From NCBI RefSeq assembly GCF_014904705.1, contig NZ_JACZCQ010000003.1, positions 744,001 through 808,000 on the forward strand: a stretch of 64,000 bases of DNA, in the 5' to 3' direction. This DNA is from Nisaea sediminum. GTDB taxonomy: Bacteria; Pseudomonadota; Alphaproteobacteria; Thalassobaculales; Thalassobaculaceae. Made by a program: the position numbers and the translations under genes. Positions 34,628 to 43,613 of the stretch are shown one piece after another (within the stretch, counting starts at the first letter, position 1; each line of letters begins with the position of its first letter). The notes beneath the pieces are model-generated. The model had not been told where the DNA came from, did not search any database, and saw only the letters and a list, made by a program, of their open reading frames with translations.

Positions 34628-35917
34628 TCAGCCCCGCTTCACCGGCATACCCGCCACATAGGTCTCGACCACCGTCCGGTCGTCGCCGAGGGTTTGCAGC
34701 AGGAAAAGCTCTTCCTGCAGGCTCCGGACCCGTTCCATGCGCAGCGCCATGACCGGCGTCGCCCGGCTGTCGAGCACGGCGATATCCGCGGCCGTACCTG
34801 GATCCAGCGTCCCGATGCGGTCCTCCAGCGAGAGCGCATGGGCGTTGCCGAGCGTCGCCCAGTAAAAGCTGTGCAGCGGGTCCATCCGCTGGCCCCGTAG
34901 CGCCAGCACCTTGTAGCCCTCGTCCAGCGTACGCAGCATGGAGTAGTTGGTGCCGCCGCCGACATCGGTCGCGATCGCCCGCCTCACCCCGTCGGCGCGC
35001 AGTCCCGCCTCGTCATAGAGCCCGCTGCCGAGGAAAAGGTTCGAGGTCGGACAGAAGACCGCAACGGAATCCGTCTCCGCCATCCGCTTCTGCTCGCGCT
35101 CGGTCAGATGGATGGCATGGCCGAAAAGGCTCTTCGCGCCGAGCAGGCCATAGCTCTCGTAGACGTCGAAATAATCCCGCGCGCCGGGGTAGAGCTGCCG
35201 TGTCAGCTCGATCTCCGCCTTGTTCTCGGAGAGATGGGTCTGCAGGTAGCAATCCGGATGCTCGCGCACAAGCGCCTCTGCCATCTCGAGCTGCTCGGGA
35301 GTCGAGGTAATCGCGAAGCGCGGCGTGATGGCGTAGAGCGCCCTGCTCCGCCCATGCCACTTCGCGATCAGCGCCTTGCTGTCGTCGTAGGAACTCTGCG
35401 GTGTGTCGAGCAGTCCCTCCGGCGCGTTCCGGTCCATCATCACCTTGCCGGCAATCATGGCCATGTTGCGCCGCTCGGCCTCGGTGAAGAAGGCGTCCGC
35501 AGATTGCGGATGAACCGTGCAGTAGACCGCTGCCGTCGTGGTGCCGTGCGCGGCGAGCGTGTCGAGGAAATGACCGGCGATATGGGCCGCGTGGCCCGGG
35601 TCGGAGAAGCGGGTCTCCTCCGGGAAAGTATATTTCTCCAGCCAGTCGAGCAGGGTCGCGCCCCATGAGGCGATGACCTGCATCTGCGGGAAATGGGCGT
35701 GGGTATCGATGAAGCCCGGCACGATCAGGTGAGGACGATGATCAACGACGGTCGTTCCCTCCGCGGCGCGCGGATCGAAGGTGCCGACGGACACGATCTT
35801 GCCGTCCGCGATGCGCACCGCGCCATCCTCGATGAAAAGGAAGCTGTCCGTGTCGTCATAGTGCGCGGGCTCGGAACGGAAGCTCAGCACCCGGCCGCGC
35901 AGGATGGTCCCCGTCAT
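34628..35917 (-). CDS. guaD: Guanine deaminase
   Basis: Converts guanine to xanthine and ammonia. The 429-residue amidohydrolase has the zinc motif DTHAHFPQ (about 66-73), the family-specific DWLEKYTFPEE stretch, HLSENKAEIE, and the conserved SLFGHAIHL and CPTSNLFLGSG segments, all typical of GuaD. The ATG at 35917 overlaps the puuD stop (ATGA), fixing the start although the frame is open further upstream. It feeds xanthine to the dehydrogenase encoded at 43610-47409 and is in one operon with urate hydroxylase. Confidence 0.93.
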   Translation of the reverse strand: MTGTILRGRVLSFRSEPAHYDDTDSFLFIEDGAVRIADGKIVSVGTFDPRAAEGTTVVDHRPHLIVPGFIDTHAHFPQMQVIASWGATLLDWLEKYTFPEETRFSDPGHAAHIAGHFLDTLAAHGTTTAAVYCTVHPQSADAFFTEAERRNMAMIAGKVMMDRNAPEGLLDTPQSSYDDSKALIAKWHGRSRALYAITPRFAITSTPEQLEMAEALVREHPDCYLQTHLSENKAEIELTRQLYPGARDYFDVYESYGLLGAKSLFGHAIHLTEREQKRMAETDSVAVFCPTSNLFLGSGLYDEAGLRADGVRRAIATDVGGGTNYSMLRTLDEGYKVLALRGQRMDPLHSFYWATLGNAHALSLEDRIGTLDPGTAADIAVLDSRATPVMALRMERVRSLQEELFLLQTLGDDRTVVETYVAGMPVKRG

Positions 35918-37167
35918 CAGTTCACCGCCTGGCCGCTGCCCTCGTACCAGCGCACGATGGCCGCGCGCTCTGAAGGCTCCATATAGGAGACGTTGGCGGG
36001 CGGCATGGCATGGCTGCGGCCGGCCTGCAGGTAGATCTCCCGCGCATGCAGGGCGATCTCCGCTTCGGTCTCCAGCTTCACGCCCTTCGGCGCGGCGGCG
36101 ATCCCGTCCCAGGCAGGTTCCGTCGCATGGCACATGGAGCAGCGGCCGAGTACGGCCTCAAGCACCGGCTCGAAATGCGGCGAGGCGGCCAGCCGCTCCG
36201 CGGCCGGGCTAAGCTCCACTGCGGCGGCCTCATCACCCGCCTGCTTCGGTTCCGCCGTGGAAAGCCAGACGATGGCGAGGAAAAGCGCCACGGTCAGTGC
36301 CCAGGTCCACCAGGGCTGGCCCTTGCGGGCATGCATCGTATTGAAGAAATGCCGGATCGTGACGCCCATCAGGAAGACCAGGCTGGCGATCACCCAATTG
36401 TACTCGGTCGCAAAGGCGAGCGGGTAATGGTTCGAGAGCATCAGGAAGAGAACCGGCAAGGTCAGGTAGTTGTTGTGGGTCGAGCGCAGCTTGGCAATGG
36501 CGCCGTATTTGGCGTCCGGCACCCGTCCCGCCTTCAGGTCGGCGACGACGATCTTCTGGTTCGGAATGATCACCATGAAGACGTTGGCCGACATTATGGT
36601 CGCGGTGATCGCGCCCAGATGCAGGAAGGCCGCTCGCCCCGTGAAGATCTGCGTGAAGCCCCAGGCGAGCGCCACCAGAGCCGCGTAGAGCAGCACCATC
36701 AGCAGCGTCGGGTTCTTCGCCAGCGGCGAGCGGCAGGCAAGCGTGTAGACCGTCCAGCCGAGCGCGAGCGAGCCAAGCGAGACGGCGATTGCCTGCCAAC
36801 TCTCGGCGGCCCAGACATTCTGGTCGATCAGGTAGAGATCGGCATGGCCGTAATAGACGATGCACATGAGCGCGAAGCCCGACATCCAGGTCCAGTAGCT
36901 CTCCCACTTGAACCAGGTCAGATGCTCCGGCAGCGCGGCGGGGGCCACGAGATATTTCTGGATGTGGTAGAAGCCGCCGCCATGCACCTGCCATTCCTCG
37001 CCATGCGCGCCTTCCGGCAGGCTCGCCGCCTTGCGCAAACCGAGGTCGAGGGCGATGAAATAGAAGGACGAGCCGATCCAGGCGATTGCGGTGATCACGT
37101 GCAGCCAGCGCGCGGCGAAACTCACCCAGTCCCAGATCACGGCCGAATTCGGCAACAGCTCCAGCAT
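35917..37167 (-). CDS. puuD: Urate hydroxylase PuuD with cytochrome c tail
   Basis: A membrane-bound urate oxidase that replaces soluble uricase in many proteobacteria. The 416-residue protein has about eight transmembrane helices in residues 1-310, with ARWLHVITAIAWIG near the start. A C-terminal cytochrome c domain has CSMCH (haem attachment) and AMPPAN (axial Met). Electrons would pass from urate through this haem to the respiratory chain. A GGGGGAG site precedes ATG 37167; two upstream in-frame starts lack one. It is translationally coupled to guaD and divergent from the LysR gene. The product is 5-hydroxyisourate, the substrate of uraH. Confidence 0.93.
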   Translation of the reverse strand: MLELLPNSAVIWDWVSFAARWLHVITAIAWIGSSFYFIALDLGLRKAASLPEGAHGEEWQVHGGGFYHIQKYLVAPAALPEHLTWFKWESYWTWMSGFALMCIVYYGHADLYLIDQNVWAAESWQAIAVSLGSLALGWTVYTLACRSPLAKNPTLLMVLLYAALVALAWGFTQIFTGRAAFLHLGAITATIMSANVFMVIIPNQKIVVADLKAGRVPDAKYGAIAKLRSTHNNYLTLPVLFLMLSNHYPLAFATEYNWVIASLVFLMGVTIRHFFNTMHARKGQPWWTWALTVALFLAIVWLSTAEPKQAGDEAAAVELSPAAERLAASPHFEPVLEAVLGRCSMCHATEPAWDGIAAAPKGVKLETEAEIALHAREIYLQAGRSHAMPPANVSYMEPSERAAIVRWYEGSGQAVN

Positions 37168-37280
37168 TCGCACACTCCCCCGCAGCATGACAGATCGCCA
37201 CTCTGGCAAATCCGCGGCGCTTCCAAAAGCGCGATATCTCCGCTTTACTTTATAGGAATTTTTGAAAATCAGAGGCGGCC

Positions 37281-38195
37281 ATGCCCTATCTCGACAGCAT
37301 CCGGGTTTTCGTGCGCACGGTCGAACTCGGCAGCATTACCGCGGGCGGCAGGGATCTCCGGCTGACCCCGGCGGTGGCCAGCAATCGTATACGGGAGCTT
37401 GAAAACCGTCTCGGCATCCGGCTCTTCAACCGGACCACGCGGAAGATCGCCCCGACGGAGGTCGGGCGCCTGTTCTACGATCATGCGAAGGAAATCATCG
37501 ACGCGCTCGACAAGGCCGAAGCGGCGGTCGCGGAGTATTCGCAGCATCCCCGCGGCTCGATCAAGGTGCTCTCTCCCCTCGGCCTCGCGCGACGTGTGGT
37601 GGCGCCGCTGGTGCCCGAGTTCAACGATCTCTACCCCGATCTCGCGATCCAGCTCCGGCTCTCCGACCGCAAGGTCGATATCTTCGACGAGAGAGTCGAT
37701 GTCGCCATCGTGCTCGGCACACCGGAGGATTCGAGCCTGAAGGCGCGCAAGATCATGGACTGCCCGCGCGTGCTCTGCGCTGCGCCGGTCTATCTCGACC
37801 ATTTCGGCACGCCGGAAAAGCCGGAAGACCTGGTCGAGAACGGCCACCACTGCCTGCTGTTGCGCTTTCCGGGCACGCAGGAATATTTCTGGACCCTGCA
37901 GACCAAGAACGGCCCGACCCGCTTCAATGTCCGCGGTCCCTACGATGCCGACGAGGGCGACGTGCTGACCGAATGGGCGCTCGCCGGGCGCGGGATCGTC
38001 AACAAGCCCTTCTTTGAGGTCGCGAGCCATATCCGCAGCGGTGCCCTGGTGCCGGTGCTGGAACAAACCCCGCCGCCACCGGTCGCGCTCGCCTGCCTCT
38101 ATCCCCATCGCCGCCTGCTCGACCCGAAAATCCGGCTCTTCGTCGATTTCATGATCAGGAAGTGCAAAGCACGGGTCGAGGGGATGATGAAATGA
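37281..38195 (+). CDS. LysR-family transcriptional regulator
   Basis: A 304-residue LysR-type regulator. The N-terminal winged helix-turn-helix (about 1-60) contains LTPAVASNRIRELENRLGIRLFNRTTRK; the rest is a type-2 periplasmic-binding-protein-like effector domain. It is divergent from puuD-guaD, with a 113-bp shared promoter region, so it most probably regulates urate and guanine degradation, with a purine intermediate as inducer. The effector is not identifiable by reading. Confidence 0.88.
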   Translation: MPYLDSIRVFVRTVELGSITAGGRDLRLTPAVASNRIRELENRLGIRLFNRTTRKIAPTEVGRLFYDHAKEIIDALDKAEAAVAEYSQHPRGSIKVLSPLGLARRVVAPLVPEFNDLYPDLAIQLRLSDRKVDIFDERVDVAIVLGTPEDSSLKARKIMDCPRVLCAAPVYLDHFGTPEKPEDLVENGHHCLLLRFPGTQEYFWTLQTKNGPTRFNVRGPYDADEGDVLTEWALAGRGIVNKPFFEVASHIRSGALVPVLEQTPPPPVALACLYPHRRLLDPKIRLFVDFMIRKCKARVEGMMK

Positions 38196-38207
38196 GTAAA
38201 AATCAAT

Positions 38208-39179
38208 TTACTCAACTTTTCTATCTTCACTCCATTTAATCAGAGTCTTACATACCTTTCTAATAGTGTCCTCATTACATATTACCTGCTCTCTTCGAGG
38301 GAGTTTATCCTTCAGAAATTCGCGAAGAATTTTTTGTTCCGCATCAAAAGCGATAGTGGCTGTAGGAAACCGAGCCTGAAAATATTTTTTCCAACTTCCT
38401 TTAATCGAAATTGGAATATGCGCGTTTATCTGCCCAAGACGGCGTATAGGGTGCGTCGTCCACCCTATCTTCCATGTATCATTCCCATCCGGGTTACCTG
38501 TACCAAATCGTAAAATATAGCAGTACGCCGGCCTACTCGCTTCAAACCCACTTGGCTCTTTGGAAATGAACCAATCTCCGGGGGCGGAACCATATCTAGC
38601 GAAACTGTCAATTTTCGAGCTCACCGGAAGACGGTACTGCAGCTTATTTAAGCGAACGCTTTGACAAGCATCCAAGAAGTCCCTGATTGATCGATATACT
38701 TTCCTATTGCTCACTCCCAGCTTAACAACTGGATAATATCGCGCGGATTTACCGTCCGAGAACTCAACGTCGACACGCTTATGATGGTATGTCCTCTCTA
38801 GTTCATCTTTCGGCAAGGTGGCTCCGCCACCTGAAATCCTACCGTTATGCATTAACCAAATTTCGCCGTCACCGTCCTTTGCGAAGACGGCTGCGTAATG
38901 CCTATTCTTACCTTCCTCGGGTAAATCACACTGAACGATTCGTTTCTTCCATGAACCCGCCCCCCGACCAAATCCGATCCAGTAGTGGGGTGAACCGGTA
39001 TCTTTCCGAGGCTTCGGTTCATCTACAAGGCACCAAATATCTGTGTTCGACGGTCGCCACAGTTCTCCGAATAGCTTCGTCGGAACCCCAGCCACAATCT
39101 CATCGGCGAAGTGACTGGCAAGACGACGGGCGGCAGATCTAATTGATCGTTTTGACTCCAGTGCTGTTAGACTTGTCAT
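38208..39179 (-). CDS. GIY-YIG-like (T5orf172/MUG113-type) protein, AT-rich orphan
   Basis: A 323-residue protein. The C-terminal part (about 217-300) has a GIY-YIG-nuclease-like pattern: AYCYIL, TWKIGWTTHPIRRL with the expected Arg (246/247), and AEQKIL with the expected catalytic Glu281. The N-terminal 200 residues are unfamiliar and may bind DNA. GGGGGA precedes ATG 39179. The gene is far AT-richer than its surroundings and lies inside the purine-degradation region between the LysR gene and an ABC permease, so it looks inserted. Function is unknown; a nuclease role in defence or mobility is possible. Confidence 0.65.
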   Translation of the reverse strand: MTSLTALESKRSIRSAARRLASHFADEIVAGVPTKLFGELWRPSNTDIWCLVDEPKPRKDTGSPHYWIGFGRGAGSWKKRIVQCDLPEEGKNRHYAAVFAKDGDGEIWLMHNGRISGGGATLPKDELERTYHHKRVDVEFSDGKSARYYPVVKLGVSNRKVYRSIRDFLDACQSVRLNKLQYRLPVSSKIDSFARYGSAPGDWFISKEPSGFEASRPAYCYILRFGTGNPDGNDTWKIGWTTHPIRRLGQINAHIPISIKGSWKKYFQARFPTATIAFDAEQKILREFLKDKLPRREQVICNEDTIRKVCKTLIKWSEDRKVE

Positions 39180-39228
39180 GCTTTCCCCCAAAAAACACTA
39201 CCAAGACTAAGTGAGCACTCGTCGCCAC

Positions 39229-40152
39229 TCAAGTCGACGGCTTGAACGGCTGTCCGAGACAGGCCGGCGCCTGCGAGCCGACGGACTTGCGCATCGAGAT
39301 CAGCGCCAGCACGACGATGGTCGCGAGATAGGGCATCGCGGCGAGGAATTCCGGCGGGACGTATTCGAAACCGGCCGCCTTGGCGTGCAGCTCCAGCGTC
39401 ATCACCACACCGAAGAGATAGGCCCCGGCGAGCAGCCGCATCGGCCGCCAGGCGGAGAACACCACCAGCGCCAGTGCGATCCAGCCGCGCCCGGCGGTCA
39501 GCCGTTCGGCCCACATCGGGGTCAGGACCAGCGAATAGTAGCAGCCGCCGATCCCCGCCATGGCGCCGCCGAAGGCGACCGCCATGTAGCGCACGGAGAT
39601 CACCGAATAGCCGATGGAATGGGCGGAGACGTCGTTCTCCCCGACCGCGCGGAGGATCAGTCCGGCGCGGGTGCGGCGGAGGAACCAGGCGACCACGAGG
39701 GTCATCGCGAAGGAGAAATAGACCACCGGATCGTAGCCGAAGAGCACGCGGAGATGCTCGTGCTCGGCAAGCGCGGGCGGGAAGAGCGGGCCGATCCGCT
39801 CCACCGTCTGGCCGACGAAACCGGCGCCCATCAGCGAGGAGAGGCCGATGCCGAAGATGGTCAGAGCGAGACCGGTCGCGACCTGGTTGGCGGTCAGCGT
39901 CAGGGTCAGATAGCCGAAGATCATCGACGCCCCCGCCGCCGCGACAGCCGCCGCGACGATGCCGACGAAGGTGACGCCGGTCATGGTGGTGACGGCGAAG
40001 CCGGTGACGGCGCCGACCAGCATCATGCCCTCGACCCCGAGATTGAGCACGCCGGATTTCTCCACCACCAGCTCGCCGAGGCCCGCCAGCAGGATAGGCG
40101 TCGCCGCCCCGACGACGGTGACGAGGATGGAGATCAGGATCGCTTCGGTCAT
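39229..40152 (-). CDS. ABC transporter permease 2 (nucleoside/BMP type)
   Basis: A 307-residue membrane protein of the branched-chain/RbsC-like permease superfamily, subgroup used by purine-nucleoside and BMP-dependent importers (NupQ/YufQ-like). GELVVEKSGVLNLGVEGMM near the N-terminus and RAVGENDVSAHSIGYSV (the ATPase-contact loop) are characteristic. The ATG overlaps the stop of permease 1. It ends the seven-gene run that starts at uraH. Together with 40149-41225 and 41215-42774 it should import a purine base or nucleoside. Confidence 0.88.
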   Translation of the reverse strand: MTEAILISILVTVVGAATPILLAGLGELVVEKSGVLNLGVEGMMLVGAVTGFAVTTMTGVTFVGIVAAAVAAAGASMIFGYLTLTLTANQVATGLALTIFGIGLSSLMGAGFVGQTVERIGPLFPPALAEHEHLRVLFGYDPVVYFSFAMTLVVAWFLRRTRAGLILRAVGENDVSAHSIGYSVISVRYMAVAFGGAMAGIGGCYYSLVLTPMWAERLTAGRGWIALALVVFSAWRPMRLLAGAYLFGVVMTLELHAKAAGFEYVPPEFLAAMPYLATIVVLALISMRKSVGSQAPACLGQPFKPST

Positions 40153-41225
40153 GCCGCGCCTCCGCTGCGCGCACCGCCGAGGCGGAGGCGGTAATTCACC
40201 AGAATGTCGGTCGCCAGCAGGAAGAACAGCATCATCGCCTGAAAGAGGCCGCTCGCCGCGTTCGGCAGGCCGATGGAGGATTGCGCGATCTCGCCGCCGA
40301 CATAGGAGATCGCGAGGATCAGCGCGCCGAGCACGATCCCCGCCGGATGCAGGCGGCCGAGGAAGGCGACGATGATCGCCGTGAAGCCGTAGCCCGTCGG
40401 GAATTGCGGCACCATCTGCCCATAGGGGCCCGCCGCCTCCAGGATGCCCGCGAACCCGGCGAAGCCGCCACCCGCCAGCAGCGCGAGCCAGATCGTGCGC
40501 TTCTGGTTGAAGCCGCCATAGCGCGCCGCGTGCGGCGCCGCGCCGACGACCCGGATCTCGAAGCCGAACACGGTCTTCGAAAGTACGTACCAGGCGATCA
40601 CCGCGACGATGAAGGCGATCGGCACGCCGAGATGCACGAAGGTATTGCCGATCTCCGGCAAAATCTGGCTGTCGTTGAACATCCGGCTCTGCGGGAAGTT
40701 GAAGCCCTCCGGATCCTTCCACGGACCGCGCATCAGGAAATAGAGCAGCTGGACCGAGACATAGGTCAGCATCAGGCTGCTCAGGATCTCGCTGACATTG
40801 AGCTTGGTCTTCAGCAAGGCCGGTATCCCCGCGTAGAGCGCGCCGCCGATCATTCCCGCGAAACACATCGCCGGCAGGATCCACCAGCCCTCCATCTCCC
40901 AGGTCGCGAGCGCGACGCCGGTGCCGGCGAGCGCACCCATGACGTACTGCCCCTCGGCGCCGATGTTCCAGACATTGGCGCGGAAGCCGATGGAGAGGCC
41001 GGTCGCGATCAGGATCAGCGGCGCCGCCTTGATGCCGAGGTCCTGCCAGGCGCCGATATCGAGCACCGGCACGAAGAAGATGTCCCAGACCGCTTCGGGC
41101 CCGTCATACCCGAGCAGCGAGAAGATCGTCGCCCCGAACACCATGGTCAGCATCACCGAGATAACCGGTGTCAGATAGAGCATCGCGCGGCTCGGCTGCT
41201 TGCGCTTCTCCAGCTCAAGCAACAT
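40149..41225 (-). CDS. ABC transporter permease 1 (nucleoside/BMP type)
   Basis: A 358-residue membrane protein, YufP/NupP-like. Conserved features are IGFRANVWNIGAEGQY (about 80-95), KLNVSEILSSLMLTYV and RVVGAAPHAARYGG. The ATG at 41225 follows GGGAG, while an in-frame ATG 15 nt upstream lacks a site. It overlaps the ATPase gene by 11 nt and permease 2 by 4 nt. With the other permease it forms the membrane channel of a purine or nucleoside importer. Confidence 0.88.
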   Translation of the reverse strand: MLLELEKRKQPSRAMLYLTPVISVMLTMVFGATIFSLLGYDGPEAVWDIFFVPVLDIGAWQDLGIKAAPLILIATGLSIGFRANVWNIGAEGQYVMGALAGTGVALATWEMEGWWILPAMCFAGMIGGALYAGIPALLKTKLNVSEILSSLMLTYVSVQLLYFLMRGPWKDPEGFNFPQSRMFNDSQILPEIGNTFVHLGVPIAFIVAVIAWYVLSKTVFGFEIRVVGAAPHAARYGGFNQKRTIWLALLAGGGFAGFAGILEAAGPYGQMVPQFPTGYGFTAIIVAFLGRLHPAGIVLGALILAISYVGGEIAQSSIGLPNAASGLFQAMMLFFLLATDILVNYRLRLGGARSGGAA

Positions 41226-42774
41226 GGGAGGCTCCCGCATATTCGCGCGTCGCTTCCGGATCGCCGTGCACGCCGCCCATCAGGAGGCCGATCTCGTCGA
41301 CCGAGGCCTCGCCGACCTTCAGGCTGCGCGAGAGTACACCCTCGTTCATCACCGCGAGCGTGTCGGAAATGGCAAGCAACTCGTCGAGATCCTGGCTGAT
41401 CACCACCACAGCCGAGCCACGCGCAGCAAGATCGACGATCTCCTGATGGATCGCCGCCGCGGCGCCCGCATCGACGCCCCAGGTCGGCTGCGAGACCACG
41501 AGCACTTCCGGCGCCTGCATGATTTCCCGTCCCATGATGAATTTCTGCAGATTGCCGCCGGAAAGCGATCCGGCGGGCGACGACGCACCGGTGGTTTTCA
41601 CCGCGAAGGTATGGATCACCTCGTCCGTATAGCGCTCCGCGAGACGGCTGTTGATCACGCCCCAGTTGACCATGTTCTTACGGTTCCGCGCGGTCAGGAT
41701 GGCGTTGTCGGTCAGCGAGAAGCCCGGCACCGCGCCATGGCCGTTGCGCTCCTCGGGCACGGCACAAAGGCCATGCCCCCGGCGCGCCTCGGCACCGAGC
41801 GCGCCGACTGGCACGCCGTCGATCTTCACCGCGTCGGAAAACGGCACCGGCCGCTCGCCGCTGAGGGCGAGCAGAAGCTCATTCTGACCGTTCCCGGCCA
41901 CACCGGCGACGCCGAAGATCTCGCCTGCGCGGACGGAGAAGGTGACGTTCCTGAGCGTCGTGCCGAACTCGTCGTCGGCCGGCAGCGAAAGATCCGAGAC
42001 GATGAAGCGTTCGGCCCCGAAGCTGCGCCCCTCCGCCTTCTCGATCTCCTTCAGCGAGCCGCCGATCATCATCTCTGCCATGGAGCGGGAGGATTCCTTC
42101 TTCGGATCGCATTCGGCGACCACCCTGCCACCGCGCAGGATCGTCGCCTTGTCGCAGAGCTCCACGATCTCGTGCAGCTTGTGGCTGATATAGAGGATCG
42201 AGCAGCCGCCTTTGGCCAGTGCCCGCAACGTATCGAAAAGCTGGGCGACCTCCTGCGGTGTGAGCACCGAGGTCGGCTCGTCCATGATCAGCAGCTGCGG
42301 GGTCAGCAGCAGGGCGCGGACGATCTCGATGCGCTGACGCTCGCCAACACTGAGGGTGGCGACGGTGCGGTGCGGGTCGAGATGCAAATGATACTGGTCG
42401 AGCACGGTGCGGACGCGGCTTTCCAGCTCGGAATAGGAGACGGCCTCGTCGAGCCCGAGGGCGATATTCTCCAGCACCGTCATCGCCTCAAAGAGGGAGA
42501 AATGCTGGAACACCATGCCGACGCCCATGGCACGCGCCGCCTTCGGGTTGGCGACCTGCACGGGCTTGCCGTCGAAACGGATCTCGCCGGCATCGGGATG
42601 CATGATCCCGTAGATCATCTTTACCAGTGTTGACTTACCGGCCCCGTTCTCGCCGAGCAGCGCATGGATCGTGCCCGGCGCCACCGAGAAGCTGACATCA
42701 TCATTGGCGAGCACACCCGGAAACGACTTGGTGATCCCCGTCAGTTCCAGACGGCTCGTCGCCCCCTCACTCAT
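41215..42774 (-). CDS. ABC transporter ATPase, tandem type (nucleoside/BMP)
   Basis: A 519-residue protein with two fused ATPase domains, as in sugar and nucleoside importers (RbsA/NupO-like). The first has Walker A GENGAGKST (about 41-49), signature LSVGERQR and Walker B LLIMDEPTSVL. The second has a degenerate Walker A, GVAGNGQNE, and signature LSGGNLQK. The ATG at 42774 overlaps the xdhC stop. Encoding it directly after the xanthine dehydrogenase genes strongly suggests purine uptake. No BMP-family binding protein is encoded next to it. Confidence 0.9.
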   Translation of the reverse strand: MSEGATSRLELTGITKSFPGVLANDDVSFSVAPGTIHALLGENGAGKSTLVKMIYGIMHPDAGEIRFDGKPVQVANPKAARAMGVGMVFQHFSLFEAMTVLENIALGLDEAVSYSELESRVRTVLDQYHLHLDPHRTVATLSVGERQRIEIVRALLLTPQLLIMDEPTSVLTPQEVAQLFDTLRALAKGGCSILYISHKLHEIVELCDKATILRGGRVVAECDPKKESSRSMAEMMIGGSLKEIEKAEGRSFGAERFIVSDLSLPADDEFGTTLRNVTFSVRAGEIFGVAGVAGNGQNELLLALSGERPVPFSDAVKIDGVPVGALGAEARRGHGLCAVPEERNGHGAVPGFSLTDNAILTARNRKNMVNWGVINSRLAERYTDEVIHTFAVKTTGASSPAGSLSGGNLQKFIMGREIMQAPEVLVVSQPTWGVDAGAAAAIHQEIVDLAARGSAVVVISQDLDELLAISDTLAVMNEGVLSRSLKVGEASVDEIGLLMGGVHGDPEATREYAGASHVA

Positions 42775-43613
42775 CCAACCCGTCCCCCCGCTCTTATTTG
42801 TTGCGGCGCAGCATCCCCCGTCGCCTGCGCCTCCGTCAACCGCGCGATCACCTCGGCCGCGACGAAGGCGGCGATCACTTCCGGACGCTTGTCGTCGCTG
42901 CCGGCGCTTCCGATCGGACAGAGCAGTGGCGCAGTATCTCCCACCGACGCGCTGCTTTTCGCGCACCAACGCTCGAACGAGGCACGCTTGGTCTTCGAGC
43001 CGATCATGCCGACATAGGCCGCGTCCCCGCGCATCAGCGCTTCGGCGGCAATGATGAAATCCAGCGCATGGTCGTGGGTAAGAACGACGAAAGCGCTGCC
43101 CGGCGGCGCACCCCGCACCTCGGCTTCCGGCAACGGCGTCAGGCGCTGTTCGACCGGCGCCTGGCAGAGCGCGAGTTGCTCCTCGCGCTCGTCGACCAGC
43201 ACGGTGCGAACCGGCAGCAGACTTGTCGCGGCGGCCAGCGCGCGGCCGACATGGCCGGCGCCGAAGATATAGATGGACGGGTTATTCCGCCGCGCCGCCG
43301 CCAGGCGCTCTCCCTCTCGAGCGAGCATAGCAGCGTCGAGCCGCAGCATGCTGATGGCCACGTAACCGCCGCAGCACTGGCCGATTTCCGGGCCGAGCGG
43401 CATTTCGAGCCGGCGCTCAGCGGACCCCGCCGCGAGCATCTCGCGCGCCGCCTCGATCGCAACGAATTCGAGACGACCTCCGCCGATCGTGCCTTCGGTC
43501 CGGTCGGCGGAGACATACATCACGGTCCCCGCCGCGCGCGGCGTCGAGCCCAACGCCAAGACGAGTTCCAGCCGGATCGCCGGTCCGGCGGTTTCGAAGA
43601 ACGATCCGCTCAT
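42771..43613 (-). CDS. xdhC: Xanthine dehydrogenase accessory protein XdhC
   Basis: XdhC binds the molybdenum cofactor, helps its sulfuration and inserts it into xanthine dehydrogenase. The 280-residue protein has the N-terminal XdhC motifs LVLALGSTPRAAGTVM and GTIGGGRLEF, the QCCGGYV segment, and a C-terminal Rossmann-like domain beginning IYIFGAGHVGRALA, then VGMIGSKTKR. The start is given by the ATGA overlap with xdhB. The large open frame upstream is not used. Position between xdhB and the transporter matches its role. Confidence 0.92.
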   Translation of the reverse strand: MSGSFFETAGPAIRLELVLALGSTPRAAGTVMYVSADRTEGTIGGGRLEFVAIEAAREMLAAGSAERRLEMPLGPEIGQCCGGYVAISMLRLDAAMLAREGERLAAARRNNPSIYIFGAGHVGRALAAATSLLPVRTVLVDEREEQLALCQAPVEQRLTPLPEAEVRGAPPGSAFVVLTHDHALDFIIAAEALMRGDAAYVGMIGSKTKRASFERWCAKSSASVGDTAPLLCPIGSAGSDDKRPEVIAAFVAAEVIARLTEAQATGDAAPQQIRAGGRVG

